Shown here in pieces: positions 31,543 through 39,960 of a DNA stretch of 64,000 nucleotides. Each line of letters opens with the position of its first letter. Position 1 is the first letter of the stretch. A program made the translations under genes and the position numbers. Source of the DNA: Enchytraeus crypticus (Eukaryota; Annelida; Clitellata; Enchytraeida; Enchytraeidae). The notes under the pieces were generated by a model, which saw only the letters and a program-made list of their open reading frames with translations, ran no database searches and was not told the origin of the DNA. The stretch is from the NCBI GenBank assembly GCA_905160935.1, contig CAJHZI010000484.1, forward strand, positions 2,526,501 through 2,590,500. Direction: 5' to 3'.

Positions 31543-34310
31543 CATTCAGGTTAAAACAATGAATACAAGGTTTTTTGATGCATTTAAGACAGAAAATGAT
31601 AAAGAGACCTACAAAGATAAAGTATATTTATTATATCACGGTAGTAATATAATTTACAGCGTACAATTTAAACGGCTACTGAAATAGACAGAGAATAATA
31701 TTATGTCAAACATACGAGAAACAAACGTGTGAAGCCTTTAAAGATCGAGATCAACCCGATTCATTACAAAGCCTGTAAAACTTTTCCATGAGATCTACCG
31801 CATTGACACCACGTGTTAGAGAGAGCATTCGAACCCTACATCTTCTCACCTGCAACCAGGATCTTAGACAACTAGTCAACGTGCTACCGACTAAGCCCGA
31901 TTTCCTTCAAAAGCTCTACATTACTTGACTACAATTATTTTAATTACACTAGTAGATTACATCCACATGACTTTATGCATTTGATTATTAGATCATTGGC
32001 TGTAGCCAGTGGCGACGTCGGCAAGATACTCGACCGCGGATTAGTATGTGCGGCCTTCCAATCCTGGGCTAGCCCGTCAATGACATCGCTTTCAAGCGAG
32101 GAAACTGGCGTTAACCTTAGTTAAGCATTACTTACTTTTGCCTCAACTCTTCCATCTGTTCCTCCAATGAAGCCACTCTGATCTCCAGTCTTGCCTTCTC
32201 TTTCTCAGCGTCATCCAGCAGCCTTCTCGCCTCGTCCAGCTCCGCCTGGTACATCGCCTTGATCTGACTTGTCTCCTTGCCCCACTTAGACTTGAGCTTT
32301 TCCAGTTCATCCGCCAGACGTCTGTTCTGAGCCTCCAGGAATCGAACCTATATGGAAACGAAGAGAAAGCTTATTAAAAGCTGGTAATGTTAGCGTCAGT
32401 TTCCTCACTCGAAAGCGATGTCAGTGACGGGCGAGCCCAGGATTTGACCCCGTACTTACTGATTCGCGGTTGAATATCTTATCGATATCGCCACTGGCTC
32501 CAGCGTGCATTATAATTAGTATTTGTGTTATCTCTCACTCTCTCTCTCTCCAAGTACAATCCTACTGGCAGGTCCATAGTATCTAAAGCCTCCAGTCTTC
32601 TATGTCTTCTGTTTTCATCTTCATGTCAACATATGAGTGGATCTTTAAATAGTCTATTATTCCTAATCTCGGTCTTCCTCTGCTTCTCTGCTTCTCTATA
32701 AGAATAATGGTATATGTGTTATATAAAGGTACACTAGCTATTATTGATATCAACGAGCTGATTAAAGGAGCATTACATTCTAATAGAATAACCGTTATAT
32801 TGCGTGGTTTTGGATAGAAATTAAATAATTTTACTTGAGATAAAATTTGTAGCGGATCGAATAATTCATCTGACTATGAATCTAAAAGGAAAATCGAAAT
32901 TGCAAAATAAATGAAGATAAGAAAGTGATTTTGAAACCTCCTCCGAAAGCCATATATTTTCAAGACATATACTGCGATAAAGCTTGCTAAAGGTCATTGT
33001 GATCGAATAAACATATTGAACAGCTGGAAAGCTCTTCAATGAAAGTGAAAGCAAACTGTAAATATTACTAAGTACACTGGAGAAAACGATGCAAATAAGT
33101 CTCTAAAATAAACTTAGCAAAACCGAGACACGAAAAATGGCAAAATTATTAAGAATCAAGAATACAAATCATACATTGAAGATTAGAAGAGAAAGTAATA
33201 ATAATAATAAAAAATGTTTAACAATAATTCATAGCAACAATTATTAAGTCAAACAAATAAAGAACCTTTTCTATGTAGCTAGCGAATCTCCCGTTCAGAT
33301 CCTGCATGTCCTTCTTTTCCTTGTCCCTCGACTCCTTCACGGCGGTCACACCGGTAGCGGTGACGGCGGCGTAGGCCCCGGACGGCGCGCCGGCGGACCC
33401 ATAGTGTACCGAGCGCTCTACGGCGTACGACGACCGCCCGCCGCCTAGCGGCCCGCTCGTGGAGGTACGATTTATCACCAGGTGGCGCGGGGTGATCGTA
33501 GGTTTATAGCTCTGACCCTCAACATCGTAGTTAGATGATGTCTTGGTTTTTGTCTCGTACGTAGTGGTCCGGTAAGTGGATGAAGGACCCTCCGTGGTCT
33601 TGGTTTGACGAATCTCAGAGTACGACATGATGGGGCTGAATGTTGTCGTGGATGTTGTGTTCTAATGCTGCGTATAAATATAAGGATTAGAGATTAAATA
33701 TTGTAATTATTTAGGCTTACTTTGTGTGTCAATTTAATTTAAAACAAAAAATAGGGAAGAAGCTGCTGATCAAGAGAAGTAGTATTAGAATCATAGAAAG
33801 ATTCGGCATAATTTTATAAAAGCAATAATCAATGAATAAAATGCCTTTGAAGGCCTCTCTCTCTCTCTCTTTCCCTCTCTCTCCCTCTCTCTCTTTCTTA
33901 GTAATGAGATTAACTTGATGGTAAATCAGGAGATTGAGTCTTCTATTCGCAGTTCGATCTATCGTCGATGCTTGGATGAAACGGGGATAAAATACTGATG
34001 CACTAAAAATTAATCTTTCTATAATCGAATTCTTAGATTCAACAATTTCTCTTCGAGCGCTTATGACATCGCCTGTGACATAACAGCATTAAATTCTTAT
34101 TAATTATTTATTAAAATTACCTTACATTTATTAATAATTTACTCAATCACTGTATACGTAAACTCTAACGCACTACAGCGATATCACAACCCTGAGTTCA
34201 AAGCATTAAATCCTGGAGTTCTTACCAGATGGCGAGAGAAGACAGAGATTTGTGAGCACTGTAAGGCACGGAGCACCGACTGATGGTAGAGCGAATGTGG
34301 ACAGCTATCA
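14145..34310 (-). CDS. Cytoplasmic intermediate filament protein, lamin-tail form (11 coding exons, 599 aa) with alternative short form (485 aa)
   Basis: Structural protein forming 10-nm filaments. Lamin-tail form: 33,628-33,266, 32,347-32,136, 25,233-25,047, 23,447-23,352, 22,800-22,639, 21,821-21,696, 20,498-20,278, 18,555-18,497, 15,680-15,538, 14,705-14,598, 14,267-14,145; 1800 nt. Head about 1-108 (Ser/Thr/Gly/Tyr-rich), coil 1A start [20 protein letters not shown], long coil 1B, coil 2 end [15 protein letters not shown], lamin-tail domain about 485-595. Exon sizes 96, 162, 126 and 221 nt equal those of vertebrate type III IF genes, as known for the Helix IF gene. The short form replaces the last four exons with 16,984-16,894 (1458 nt). 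A noncoding exon (34,226 to about 34,310) and a TATA box precede it. The gene span given includes the 5' UTR. Confidence 0.95.
14310..14590. repeat. (GATT)n-rich tract
   Basis: Long imperfect gattgattgattgat array with ttat interruptions, in the intron between IF exons 11 and 12. Confidence 0.9.
14598..14705 (-). CDS. IF exon 11: lamin-tail domain part 2
   Basis: Acceptor tgatcag, donor AAG|GTTCCA, 108 nt, phase 0. Encodes [20 protein letters not shown] and [17 protein letters not shown] (CAAT)n run starts 7 bases inside the intron. Confidence 0.94.
14768..14982 (+). mobile_element. LINE 3'-end fragment, family D
   Basis: ggtcatagaaggcagaacgg, gaagaggaaggcggaagac and ggcagtgcactaagag, ending in (GA)n. 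Confidence 0.7.
15245..15560. repeat. 65-71-bp tandem repeat spanning the donor of IF exon 10
   Basis: Five units, each with a variant of gaccaacctttctgccggtg and ttttcaatgataatgaattt. The last unit is the true exon end. On the minus strand the donor GCAGAAAG|GTTGGTCAC is exactly repeated in the unit at about 15,462. Confidence 0.85.
15538..15680 (-). CDS. IF exon 10: lamin-tail domain part 1
   Basis: Acceptor gatttttcag, donor AAG|GTTGGT, 143 nt, phase 1 to 0. Encodes [20 protein letters not shown] and [19 protein letters not shown]. Its 3' end and donor are duplicated several times in the following intron (15,245-15,537). Confidence 0.93.
16710..16790 (-). mobile_element. LINE 3'-end fragment, family D, reverse
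   Basis: ctctttctcttagtgtacag, ctactggcaggtccatg and ctcttcatgtc. Confidence 0.6.
16894..16984 (-). CDS. IF exon 9B: alternative terminal exon of the tail-less form
   Basis: Acceptor tatgtatag, phase 2 as in 9A. Encodes [20 protein letters not shown] and SQYEYSSGS, then TAA. The first 8 residues parallel exon 9A (VGLKQIVD), so both follow the rod-end motif directly. Matches the known pattern in the gastropod Helix, where one gene makes two IF proteins differing only at the C-terminus. Confidence 0.82.
17300..17680 (-). pseudogene. LINE reverse transcriptase fragment, motif A region (family D)
   Basis: The minus strand encodes [20 protein letters not shown], then [14 protein letters not shown] and a stop. 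FVDFNKSFD is the reverse-transcriptase motif A with its catalytic Asp. Overlaps the aligned segment of the 18,640-19,700 copy, so it is a separate insertion. Confidence 0.75.
18497..18555 (-). CDS. IF exon 9A: first tail exon of the lamin-tail form
   Basis: Acceptor ctctcttag, donor GAAG|GTAGGC, 59 nt, phase 2 to 1. Encodes [19 protein letters not shown]. Phase links exon 8 to the lamin-tail exon at 15,680 and is incompatible with exon 9B, so 9A and 9B are mutually exclusive. Confidence 0.82.
18640..19700 (-). pseudogene. LINE reverse transcriptase, truncated and broken (family D)
   Basis: Minus-strand segments encode [40 protein letters not shown] and [14 protein letters not shown] (catalytic FADD), then [30 protein letters not shown] and [21 protein letters not shown] 1-nt frameshift near 19,358, an in-frame TAA at 19,044 and a TGA near 18,693 break it. 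It lacks the N-terminal endonuclease. Clade not determined. Sits just outside IF exon 9A, in the intron toward exon 8. Confidence 0.88.
19698..19905 (-). mobile_element. Family C retroposon with (AAT)n tail, reverse
   Basis: (AAT)n at 19,698-19,744, then ggtttaacgtccgtttcctc, ggatgatgtcagggacgtcc and ggtgccggtccggtgatcg. Confidence 0.75.
20208..20283. repeat. 10-bp tandem repeat at the donor of IF exon 8
   Basis: Seven to eight copies of ttctaactag/ttttaactag. On the minus strand these begin with the donor itself, GGTTAAAACTAG. Confidence 0.85.
20278..20498 (-). CDS. IF exon 8: coil 2 end with IF consensus
   Basis: Acceptor ctctgtag, donor ACAG|GTTAAA, 221 nt, phase 0 to 2. Encodes [20 protein letters not shown] through [20 protein letters not shown], the universal rod-end motif. 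The intron begins with a 10-bp tandem repeat of the donor region. Confidence 0.96.
20562..20790 (+). mobile_element. SINE-B copy (tRNA-derived)
   Basis: TAGCGTAGTGGTAACG (A box type), gggtttgaatcccagc (B box), gagagtaaaatctcggacat, then aaaagtgatagatatcaaca and catttcactataatg. Confidence 0.85.
21205..21303. repeat. (ATT)n microsatellite
   Basis: TTA/ATT triplets with a few TTTA interruptions, inside an IF intron. Confidence 0.95.
21696..21821 (-). CDS. IF exon 7: coil 2
   Basis: Acceptor tggaacag, donor AGA|GTAAGT, 126 nt, phase 0. Encodes [20 protein letters not shown] and [12 protein letters not shown]. Confidence 0.95.
22486..22635 (+). mobile_element. SINE-A copy ending at the donor of IF exon 6
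   Basis: ggctggagccactagcgaag, ttcaaatcctgggctcaccc, gaggaaactgacgttaacc, with a tagctt-type tail ending a few bases from exon edge 22,639. Confidence 0.88.
22639..22800 (-). CDS. IF exon 6: linker L12 and coil 2 start
   Basis: Acceptor ttattaaag, donor AAG|GTTAAA, 162 nt, phase 0. Encodes [20 protein letters not shown] and [21 protein letters not shown] tail ends within a few bases of this donor. Confidence 0.95.
23352..23447 (-). CDS. IF exon 5: coil 1B end
   Basis: Acceptor tttgcag, donor CAG|GTACCT, 96 nt, phase 0. Encodes [20 protein letters not shown] and [12 protein letters not shown]. The length equals vertebrate type III exon 3. Confidence 0.95.
23564..23700 (+). mobile_element. 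SINE-A copy
   Basis: gactggagctagtggcgatg, gggttcaaatcctgggttcg and catcgctttcgagtgaggaa. Confidence 0.88.
23848..24040 (+). mobile_element. Third tRNA-headed SINE-like sequence
   Basis: gtggcgtagtggtagaacg resembles a tRNA A box and ggtcaaaagttcaagactg a weak B box. Followed by a non-tRNA body. Seen once in this window. Confidence 0.45.
24500..24620 (-). mobile_element. tRNA-like retroposon head, reverse
   Basis: On the minus strand ggatggccgaatggatagc (A box), a 14-base middle and ggttcgaatcccagcc (B box), a serine/leucine-like layout but with no CCA-ready acceptor stem pairing. Followed by gtccgtcactgaca-like sequence. Confidence 0.45.
24781..24908 (+). mobile_element. SINE-A copy
   Basis: gctggagccagtgacgatat, accgcggatcagtgtgtacg and gaggaaactgacgttaacat. 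Confidence 0.88.
24955..25046 (+). mobile_element. LINE family D tail abutting the donor of IF exon 4
   Basis: gaagagtggaggcgttatat, catggacctgccagtaggc and agtgcactaagagagag run to within 4-6 bases of the exon edge at 25,047. Confidence 0.75.
25047..25233 (-). CDS. IF exon 4: coil 1B with lamin-like extension
   Basis: Acceptor gaatgatcag, donor ATC|GTATGT, 187 nt, phase 2 to 0. Encodes [20 protein letters not shown] and [16 protein letters not shown], part of the longer coil 1B shared by nuclear lamins and protostome IF proteins (42 extra residues compared with vertebrate cytoplasmic IFs). Confidence 0.93.
25237..25400. repeat. (ATCA)n tetranucleotide array at the acceptor of IF exon 4
   Basis: atcaatcaatcgatcgatca variants. 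On the minus strand gattgattgaatgatcag ends at the acceptor. Confidence 0.88.
25892..26155. repeat. Direct duplication with (GA)n arrays
   Basis: cagtttctctccttaag and caattaactgctgattcata occur at about 25,898-25,950 and again at 26,040-26,090, each followed by a (GA)n run. Confidence 0.85.
26200..26281 (-). mobile_element. SINE-A remnant with internal hairpin
   Basis: gacatcgccattggctccag at the right end is the SINE-A head in reverse. Arms atgggctcaaacgtgtgtct and agacacaggtttgagcccat form a near-perfect inverted repeat at 26,200-26,246. Confidence 0.5.
26806..26885. mobile_element. Two family D tails head to head
   Basis: tctctcttagtgcactgtct, actggcaggt / acctgccagt and agacagtggacaaagagaga form an inverted repeat. 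Confidence 0.75.
27182..27310 (+). mobile_element. SINE-A copy
   Basis: ggctggagtcagtagctgta, ggggttcaaatcctgggctc and gaggaaactgacgttaaca. Confidence 0.88.
28325..28562 (-). mobile_element. SINE-B copy, reverse
   Basis: acacgcattatagtgaataa, gattttactctcagatca, gggattcgaacccacgagg (B box) and aacttcatgacgttacccc. Confidence 0.87.
28880..28965 (-). mobile_element. SINE-B 3' fragment, reverse
   Basis: acacgcattatagtaaatga, then tgttacttttagtaccgca. Confidence 0.6.
29030..29265 (-). mobile_element. SINE-B copy, reverse
   Basis: aacacgcattatagtgaaat, ccgttaggcaatttagacca, ctgggattcgaaacaacgag and aacttcataacgttactact. Confidence 0.87.
29870..29990 (+). mobile_element. Family C 3' end with palindromic AAT/ATT tail
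   Basis: cgtccctgacatcatccttg and gaggaaacgaacgttaaacc, then alternating (AAT)n and (ATT)n blocks. Confidence 0.7.
30035..30195 (+). mobile_element. Dispersed repeat, family E
   Basis: ctgaggaagaataagggcca through cctatcacttggcagaac. Confidence 0.5.
30637..30745. repeat. 43-44-bp tandem repeat
   Basis: acactaacagttattgtaat and tacaattgtagtcgctatta, about 2.5 copies; a partial copy recurs near 31,065. Confidence 0.8.
30945..31062 (+). mobile_element. LINE 3'-end fragment, family D
   Basis: gttccactcgtatgtggatt, gtggaggcgttatatacaat and cagtgcactaagag. Confidence 0.65.
31434..31540. repeat. Short hairpin then (TA)n tract
   Basis: agattctatcttta / taaagatagaatct arms at 31,434-31,472, then about 30 TA units. 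Confidence 0.85.
31810..31915 (-). mobile_element. tRNA-like retroposon remnant, reverse
   Basis: gcattcgaaccctacat (B box reversed) and cgtgctaccgactaagcc (A box reversed). No complete cloverleaf. Confidence 0.35.
31997..32126 (+). mobile_element. SINE-A copy ending near the donor of IF exon 3
   Basis: ggctgtagccagtggcgacg, accgcggattagtatgtgcg and gaggaaactggcgttaacc. Confidence 0.88.
32136..32347 (-). CDS. IF exon 3: coil 1A and 1B
   Basis: Acceptor catatag, donor AAAA|GTAAGT, 212 nt, phase 0 to 2. Encodes [20 protein letters not shown] and continues through [20 protein letters not shown], nearly the molluscan IF consensus. A SINE-A tail ends about 9 nt from its donor. Confidence 0.95.
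32381..32504 (-). mobile_element. SINE-A copy, reverse
   Basis: gtcagtttcctcactcgaaa, cgagcccaggatttgacccc and cgccactggctccagcg, 34 bases from IF exon 3. Confidence 0.88.
32545..32690 (-). mobile_element. LINE 3'-end fragment, family D, reverse
   Basis: ctactggcaggtccatagta and catatgagtggatctttaaa. Confidence 0.65.
33266..33661 (-). CDS. IF exon 2: 5' UTR end, head domain and start of coil 1A
   Basis: Acceptor gcagcattag at 33,662; 33-nt UTR, then ATG at 33,628-33,626. Head begins [20 protein letters not shown] and runs to [15 protein letters not shown]. Donor AAG|GTTCTT, phase 0. This exon is clearly more GC-rich than its surroundings. Confidence 0.95.
34226..34310 (-). other. Probable noncoding exon 1 of the IF gene (5' UTR)
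   Basis: On the minus strand a consensus donor CATCTG|GTAAGA lies about 85 bases past a TATA box, and the next exon starts at an acceptor 33 bases before the ATG. The start is approximate, about 30 bases from the TATA box. Confidence 0.6.
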
Positions 34311-34323
34311 ACAGCTCAGCTTA

Positions 34324-34345
34324 GCAGATATATTTTTATATCTGC
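34324..34345 (-). promoter_or_regulatory. TATA box of the IF gene inside a perfect inverted repeat
   Basis: Minus strand reads TATAAAAATATA. The 22 bases form 9-bp arms (gcagatata / tatatctgc) around TTTT. Confidence 0.6.
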
Positions 34346-34844
34346 GACAGTCTAGCCTACATTGGATGCAGACTCTAGACCGCCACAGTCGATGATAAAT
34401 CCACTGTGGCGAAATCTCAATTAAAATCTCAATTTATATCTAGATGAGAACTTGATAAAGTTCAGTCTGACTGTATAGAATGGGAAGCATAAGTGTTTCC
34501 TAAGTTTATGATTAGCCTACAATTAGGCAAAGGTGAATAAAATATTTTGATCAACTTCATTGTAGAAATATAAGGAAAACTATGACCGCCTACGTCCTTG
34601 ATGAAGATCTAAAATTGCGAAATTTGAAAAGATTTAAACCGGGGAAACAACAAATGAATATGAATGAAACTTCAGAAGCTCGTTGACTTTTGAGATCTGA
34701 TGCTAAAATACTAGCGAAGTTCAGTGACGTCACTACCTTACTGGTCCATATTGAGTCATGGGAACAGGCTCCTCCAAAATCCCACCTCTGAAATCTAGAC
34801 AAGCAGTAGACTGGCACTAGTATAAAAATATAAGTATAATAATA

Positions 34845-34998
34845 AATGTTTAACGTCCGTTTCCTCATCAAGGGATTATGTCAGGGACATCCCCACAACA
34901 CGCATCACTACAGATCAGTTAACCCAGACCAATCTGCAAAAGCAATGTGCTGAGAAGTGAAGTCCTAAACGAAAACCAGTCCGGTGATCAAAAATAGT
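34845..34998 (-). mobile_element. Family C retroposon, reverse
   Basis: gtttaacgtccgtttcctca, gattatgtcagggacatccc and aaaaccagtccggtgatcaa. Confidence 0.7.
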
Positions 34999-35105
34999 AT
35001 GTTAAATGGTATATTAAATGGTGTATTAAATAGTATATTAAATGGTATGTTAAATAGTATATTAAATGGTATATTACACGGTATATTAAATGGTATATTA
35101 AATAG
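34995..35105. repeat. 12-bp minisatellite tattaaatggta
   Basis: About nine copies with single substitutions. Open frame NIPFNILF-type peptides here are artefacts. Confidence 0.85.
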
Positions 35106-37849
35106 AGACAAACTGATGTTGTTGATGCTTGTGAGTAACAACAACAACAATGACAATTAGAGTGATGTTGTCTTCCATGACAACATCAAGCAACATTAAA
35201 TCAAAGTCAGGCCGAGGAGAAAAATCTGTAATAAGAATCAAATAAAAAAATTAAATAAAGAGTGAAAATTCCAGTAGGCGAAAAGCCGGTCTAAAGATTA
35301 GCAATACAGGAAGAGAGGTTGACGCCTAATAAACTATTATGCTTATCCATCGATACTTTTTGCGAAGGACCTACACAACAGGTTGCTATAACACAGTTAT
35401 ATTGTATCGTCCCTGACAACATCGCCTGCTGGTGAGGAATCGAAAGTTAAATCTTCATTAGGGTACTCTTAGTTTTTAGATTGCGTCTCACAAACCACTG
35501 GTTCCCATAAATTTTGACGATCGATTGACGCCACAGACAGAAATAAGAAGAACAAACAAGTGCATTTACGAATACAATCTGACAAAGGCAGATGCATCCA
35601 AGCTTACATCTAGAATGGTGTGGACAGGACATAGGATATGATTTCCTAGCCGTGCCTTACTATCTGTTCGCATACTAAATCACTGAATAATGATTTAAGT
35701 ATGTGCAGCGATTATAAAAGTAAATTATGCAGCCAACAGGCGTGTCATGCTATCTGATTCAGCCTCGAGGTAATGCGATATCCAAGGCTTCAGTGGGTGC
35801 GATGTCGCTTCAAACAGCATTTTATAAAATTGCTCTAATCTCGGTTATTAACTGAAAAACATTCGTCTGGTATATCACTTGTCGAAAGTCCGAAATGAGA
35901 GAAAATTAGTTGGGCAATGACTGTAATTCTATCTGACCTTTCTGATATGATCTTTACATGAAAAGTCTGGAGGATAAGCCGTATTGACTGGTTGATTGAT
36001 TGATTAATTGATTGATTTATTGATTGATTGGAGTCCGCTATATGAAAAATTGAATTCTTCAAATTAGATTAAAAGTTTAAAAGTTGAATTTTATTCGATT
36101 AAATTTAAATTTAATTAGATTAAAGATTAAAGGTTAGAATTTGTCAATTCATCCAAAGATTTTTTTGCGATGTTTTGAACAATAATTATAATTATTTTGA
36201 AAGAAATAGTTAAAGTAAAGTCCTTAATTAAAATCAATTGATCTTTAGATAGGTCTAAGTCTATATAGATTTTTATACATCTGCAATATGTGCTGTTTAA
36301 AATATCTCAGAGTATTATGCTTTATTTTTCTTCATAGATCTATTTTTTATTCTGAGTATCTGATTTCTTTTATGTCAGCGTTGTAATCTAGGTTTTATTA
36401 TACTGTTCCAAATTTTAATGATAATTATTGTTATCGTTACTGGTAAATTTATTAAAAAATTATTAATTAAAAGTTGCGGAATATTTAAATGCTAACCTTT
36501 TAACCATCATTACCGCTTCACACATGCATGATATTTTATAATATACCTTGTGTCTGTGGCTAAATTCTTACTCTGCATGCTGTGCTAAATCGATTAAATA
36601 AAAAATTAAAATAATAGAAGTATGATGTCGGACAGAGAGGAGTGGAGAAGGTCTAGTCATATCACGACCCTGGATAGACTGTGAATCAAGGGAAGATGAT
36701 AATGATGATGCCAATGATGATGCGGATGATGATAATATGAATGGAAGAAGTTCAGAGTAGGCAATGATTGGACAATAAATGCTGAAAAATGGAAAATCTT
36801 CTAATTCTGTGTAAGTAGTATATTTGAAGAATTAAATTGATAAATAACAAAATATATGTACGATAGTGTTTGTCTAAATAAAGGACCATCCGCAAATTAT
36901 ACAAATCTAGAATTTGGTCAATTAACAATCGGTCAATAATCAATCAATATGCAAATTATGGCATATTATTGTTCTATTTTGTCTATAACACCAAAGGAGA
37001 AAGCATCAGATCAATGTTTATTCATTTATTGATTGATTGAATGGATCTCCTGAGAGATACCGTTTCTCTGAAAGTCAAATAATTTAAAAATAAACCTCAA
37101 CACTAGTGTCTACTATATAACCTCCAGGCTTTGGCTTCAATATATTTCATACAAATGTGTAGGTTGATAGATCTACGGCATATTATAGCTTTAGTAATTA
37201 AATCAAACTCTGTGAAATGCTCAGCTAAATTACGATCGGCAAACTTTTTATGAACGCTGCCATTGTTTCAGTTTGGCTTGCAGATATTTGCCAACTTTTA
37301 CCTCACTCGATATGCTGCTATCTCATGTGTCAATTTTAATATGAATAATACCAACGGTTTTGGATTCGAAGTAAAATATGTCATTACTACTTCACGTTTT
37401 GGCAGTAAAGTCGAAATATTCTTTTATCGTTTCGCGTAGGAATAGGTCATTCCTGCGTGGTTAATTCATTAAAATAGCTAACCAGTATAAAATTTAATAT
37501 GAAATGACAGATCATTTTTGTAAGCTCTGAATTACAGTAGTCATAATTCCTAAATAACATATCTTTTCCTGATTTAGGCTTACACATTTATATCCAAGAG
37601 TAGATATAAACATTGTATCTAGATTGCAAACAGTAAAACAATACTGTCCATAATTGTAGGCGATGAAATAGTTTAAAAAATTATTTTTAATTTTGTATAA
37701 AAGTATATCAAAGAGTGTTCAACACCTTATAGTAATAACGAGAGCCACGCCCATTTCTGGGCAGGGCCAGGATTATGTAGGCCTAGAATAAGACTCTTAA
37801 GTTTTACATCAAAGAGAATTATTACTTATCAAAGTTTACACCTACTCTC

Positions 37850-37975
37850 GTCTATCTTAGTGCACTGCCTACTGGCAGGTCCATGGTATATAACGCCTCC
37901 ACGCATCTCTATCTTCCGTTTTCCTCTTCATGTCCACTTACGAGTGAATCTTTAAATCATCTAATATTCCTTTTG
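37850..37975 (-). mobile_element. LINE 3'-end fragment, family D, reverse
   Basis: tcttagtgcactgcctactg, gcaggtccatggtatataac and gcctccacgcatctctatct. Confidence 0.7.
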
Positions 37976-39284
37976 ACATGCCATTATTCTTTGAGAATTC
38001 TGTATATTACACCTGCTCTATCTACGAATAATTAGCATTATCATGTCCTATCTGATGACAATCATGAGGCCATAGTGTCGAATCTCAACATTTAGATCTG
38101 ACAGAGTCTACTGTGATTGGAAAGCAGACGTTAAACCTAACCATACAGCTTTACAGAATGTTTCCAGCGTTACCCAATTCAGGCTATCAATTAATTAAAT
38201 AATTAATTTACTAATTAATTAAGTTACTTCTTGATAACAAGTTTGGTAAATTGATGTAAACGTACTTGTAAATAATAGTAGGGTGAGATATACAATTCCA
38301 CGACCACCCAAATAAGACTACTATATTGAGGTTAGTCGATGAGTTATTTCATCAGGCTGACCTATTTACACTCAGTTGACTGAATGCGAAATAAAGTCTG
38401 AAGTTCTTAAAGTCTAGTAGTCATATCATGGAATACTAACAAATTGAGAAGCAATAGAATATGATAATATGAAACATTATTAAGCATAAAAATCAATAAT
38501 ACTTCATCTAGAGAGCGAATTAAGATATGATTGTAGGGCTTCAAGCGACGCTGTAATTTGCTAGCTATGTTGCACAAACAATAAAAATAAATCAACAGAC
38601 AGGTTGAGTATTTAATTTCACAAGTATTTTATTTGCATTATTATAATTTTACTGAGTGAATTAGGAGCAGATGTAATTGATGATGATTTGGGTTACTTTT
38701 AGATTTAATAAAAATTAGGTTTCATCTATCACCACTCTGCCATCGGTCGGTAAGTCAAAAGTGTATTGACATTAGCGTTTTTATTGAAGGCTGAGAGAGA
38801 CGAAGGCAAAAAAAACATCTAGCGAATTATTGAAATGGAAAGTAGGTGCACATAATAAATATCTCAAAGATTTTTGTAATAATGAAATTGATTGAAAGCT
38901 CCATTATACGCATTTACTCAATGGAAGACAAATTTATACCATATCTATTATCTTTCAAATCATTTCCAATATTTATCTTTGATATATTACTATCCAACAC
39001 TTAGGACATGCAAGTAGAACACATAAATTATCATACACACATATCAAACAATTATTAGAATTATCCCAACAGCAGACATCAATCCTACAATAATACTGCT
39101 GACAATTTAACAGTGAACACTGGATGATGATTAATTACTGTTAAGCGTTCGAAATCTATTGACAACAAAATGAGTTGTCTAGGTAAGGAGTAAAAGTAAA
39201 GCAAAGATAAATTTAACGCACATTTCTTTCCACAATAAGACTGATGATGCGCTTCGGGTTCCAACCTAGAATAAAATACTATTG

Positions 39285-39485
39285 TAGAATGCCTCAGTAG
39301 CGCAGGGGTAACGTCATGAAGTTTTAAATGACAGATTCTGTGGTGAATTGAACCCTCCTGGGTTCGAATCCTAGCCGGGCTAATCTGAGAGTCACAGGAC
39401 TTGTTGTACGGAAAATGGTCTAAATTACCTAACGGTTTAAACATGTGGTATTAAAAGTGATAGATATAAACGTAATTGATTGATA
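39285..39485 (+). mobile_element. SINE-B copy
   Basis: cagtagcgcaggggtaacg, gggttcgaatcctagccggg and taaaagtgatagatataaac. Confidence 0.85.
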
Positions 39486-39596
39486 CAACGCATTACATTG
39501 ACACACGCTGGTGAGCTATGCACGATAGGTCTTAGATACATTGGATATTAGATATTTTAATTATTATTATTAGATATATTTTAGATATTATATATG

Positions 39597-39800
39597 ACTG
39601 AGGAAGGCAACGGGAAACCACCTCAGAAGCCATACTTTTCCAAAGCTATAGCCTATAGGGTACATCAGATATGGATAAGGCACAGTCTTTGTGAAGGGAT
39701 TAACTTTTTGATCTAAGGAGTGCTCTTATGACGAGAGAAAGCAGACTTTGAGTATGAATATGTACCTTGAACCTGCCACTTGGCAGTGCACTGAAGAAGA
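39597..39800 (+). mobile_element. Dispersed repeat, family E
   Basis: gaggaaggcaacgggaaacc, gtaccttgaacctgccactt and ggcagtgcactgaagaag. Confidence 0.55.
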
Positions 39801-39900
39801 AGAAGATATGACTTAGATGCCCAAAGGAATCGCTCTGACATCTGGTGAACGATCAAAACATTGATTTGGGGTTAGCAAAAGGAATTCTTAGATGTAACTA

Positions 39901-39960
39901 TCCAATCTTGGGCTCGCCCGTCACTGACATCGATTTCGAGTGAGGAAACTGACTAGCTTA
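39901..39960 (+). mobile_element. SINE-A 3' half
   Basis: cttgggctcgcccgtcactg and atttcgagtgaggaaactga; head missing. Confidence 0.75.

Larger units (their letters stand above)
25234..32135 (-). other. Largest IF intron (between exons 3 and 4), about 6.9 kb
   Basis: Contains (ATCA)n, (GA)n arrays, SINE-A and SINE-B copies, family C-E fragments, small hairpins at 26,200-26,246 and 27,578-27,602, and a 43-bp repeat at 30,637-30,745. No nested gene was recognised. Confidence 0.75.
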
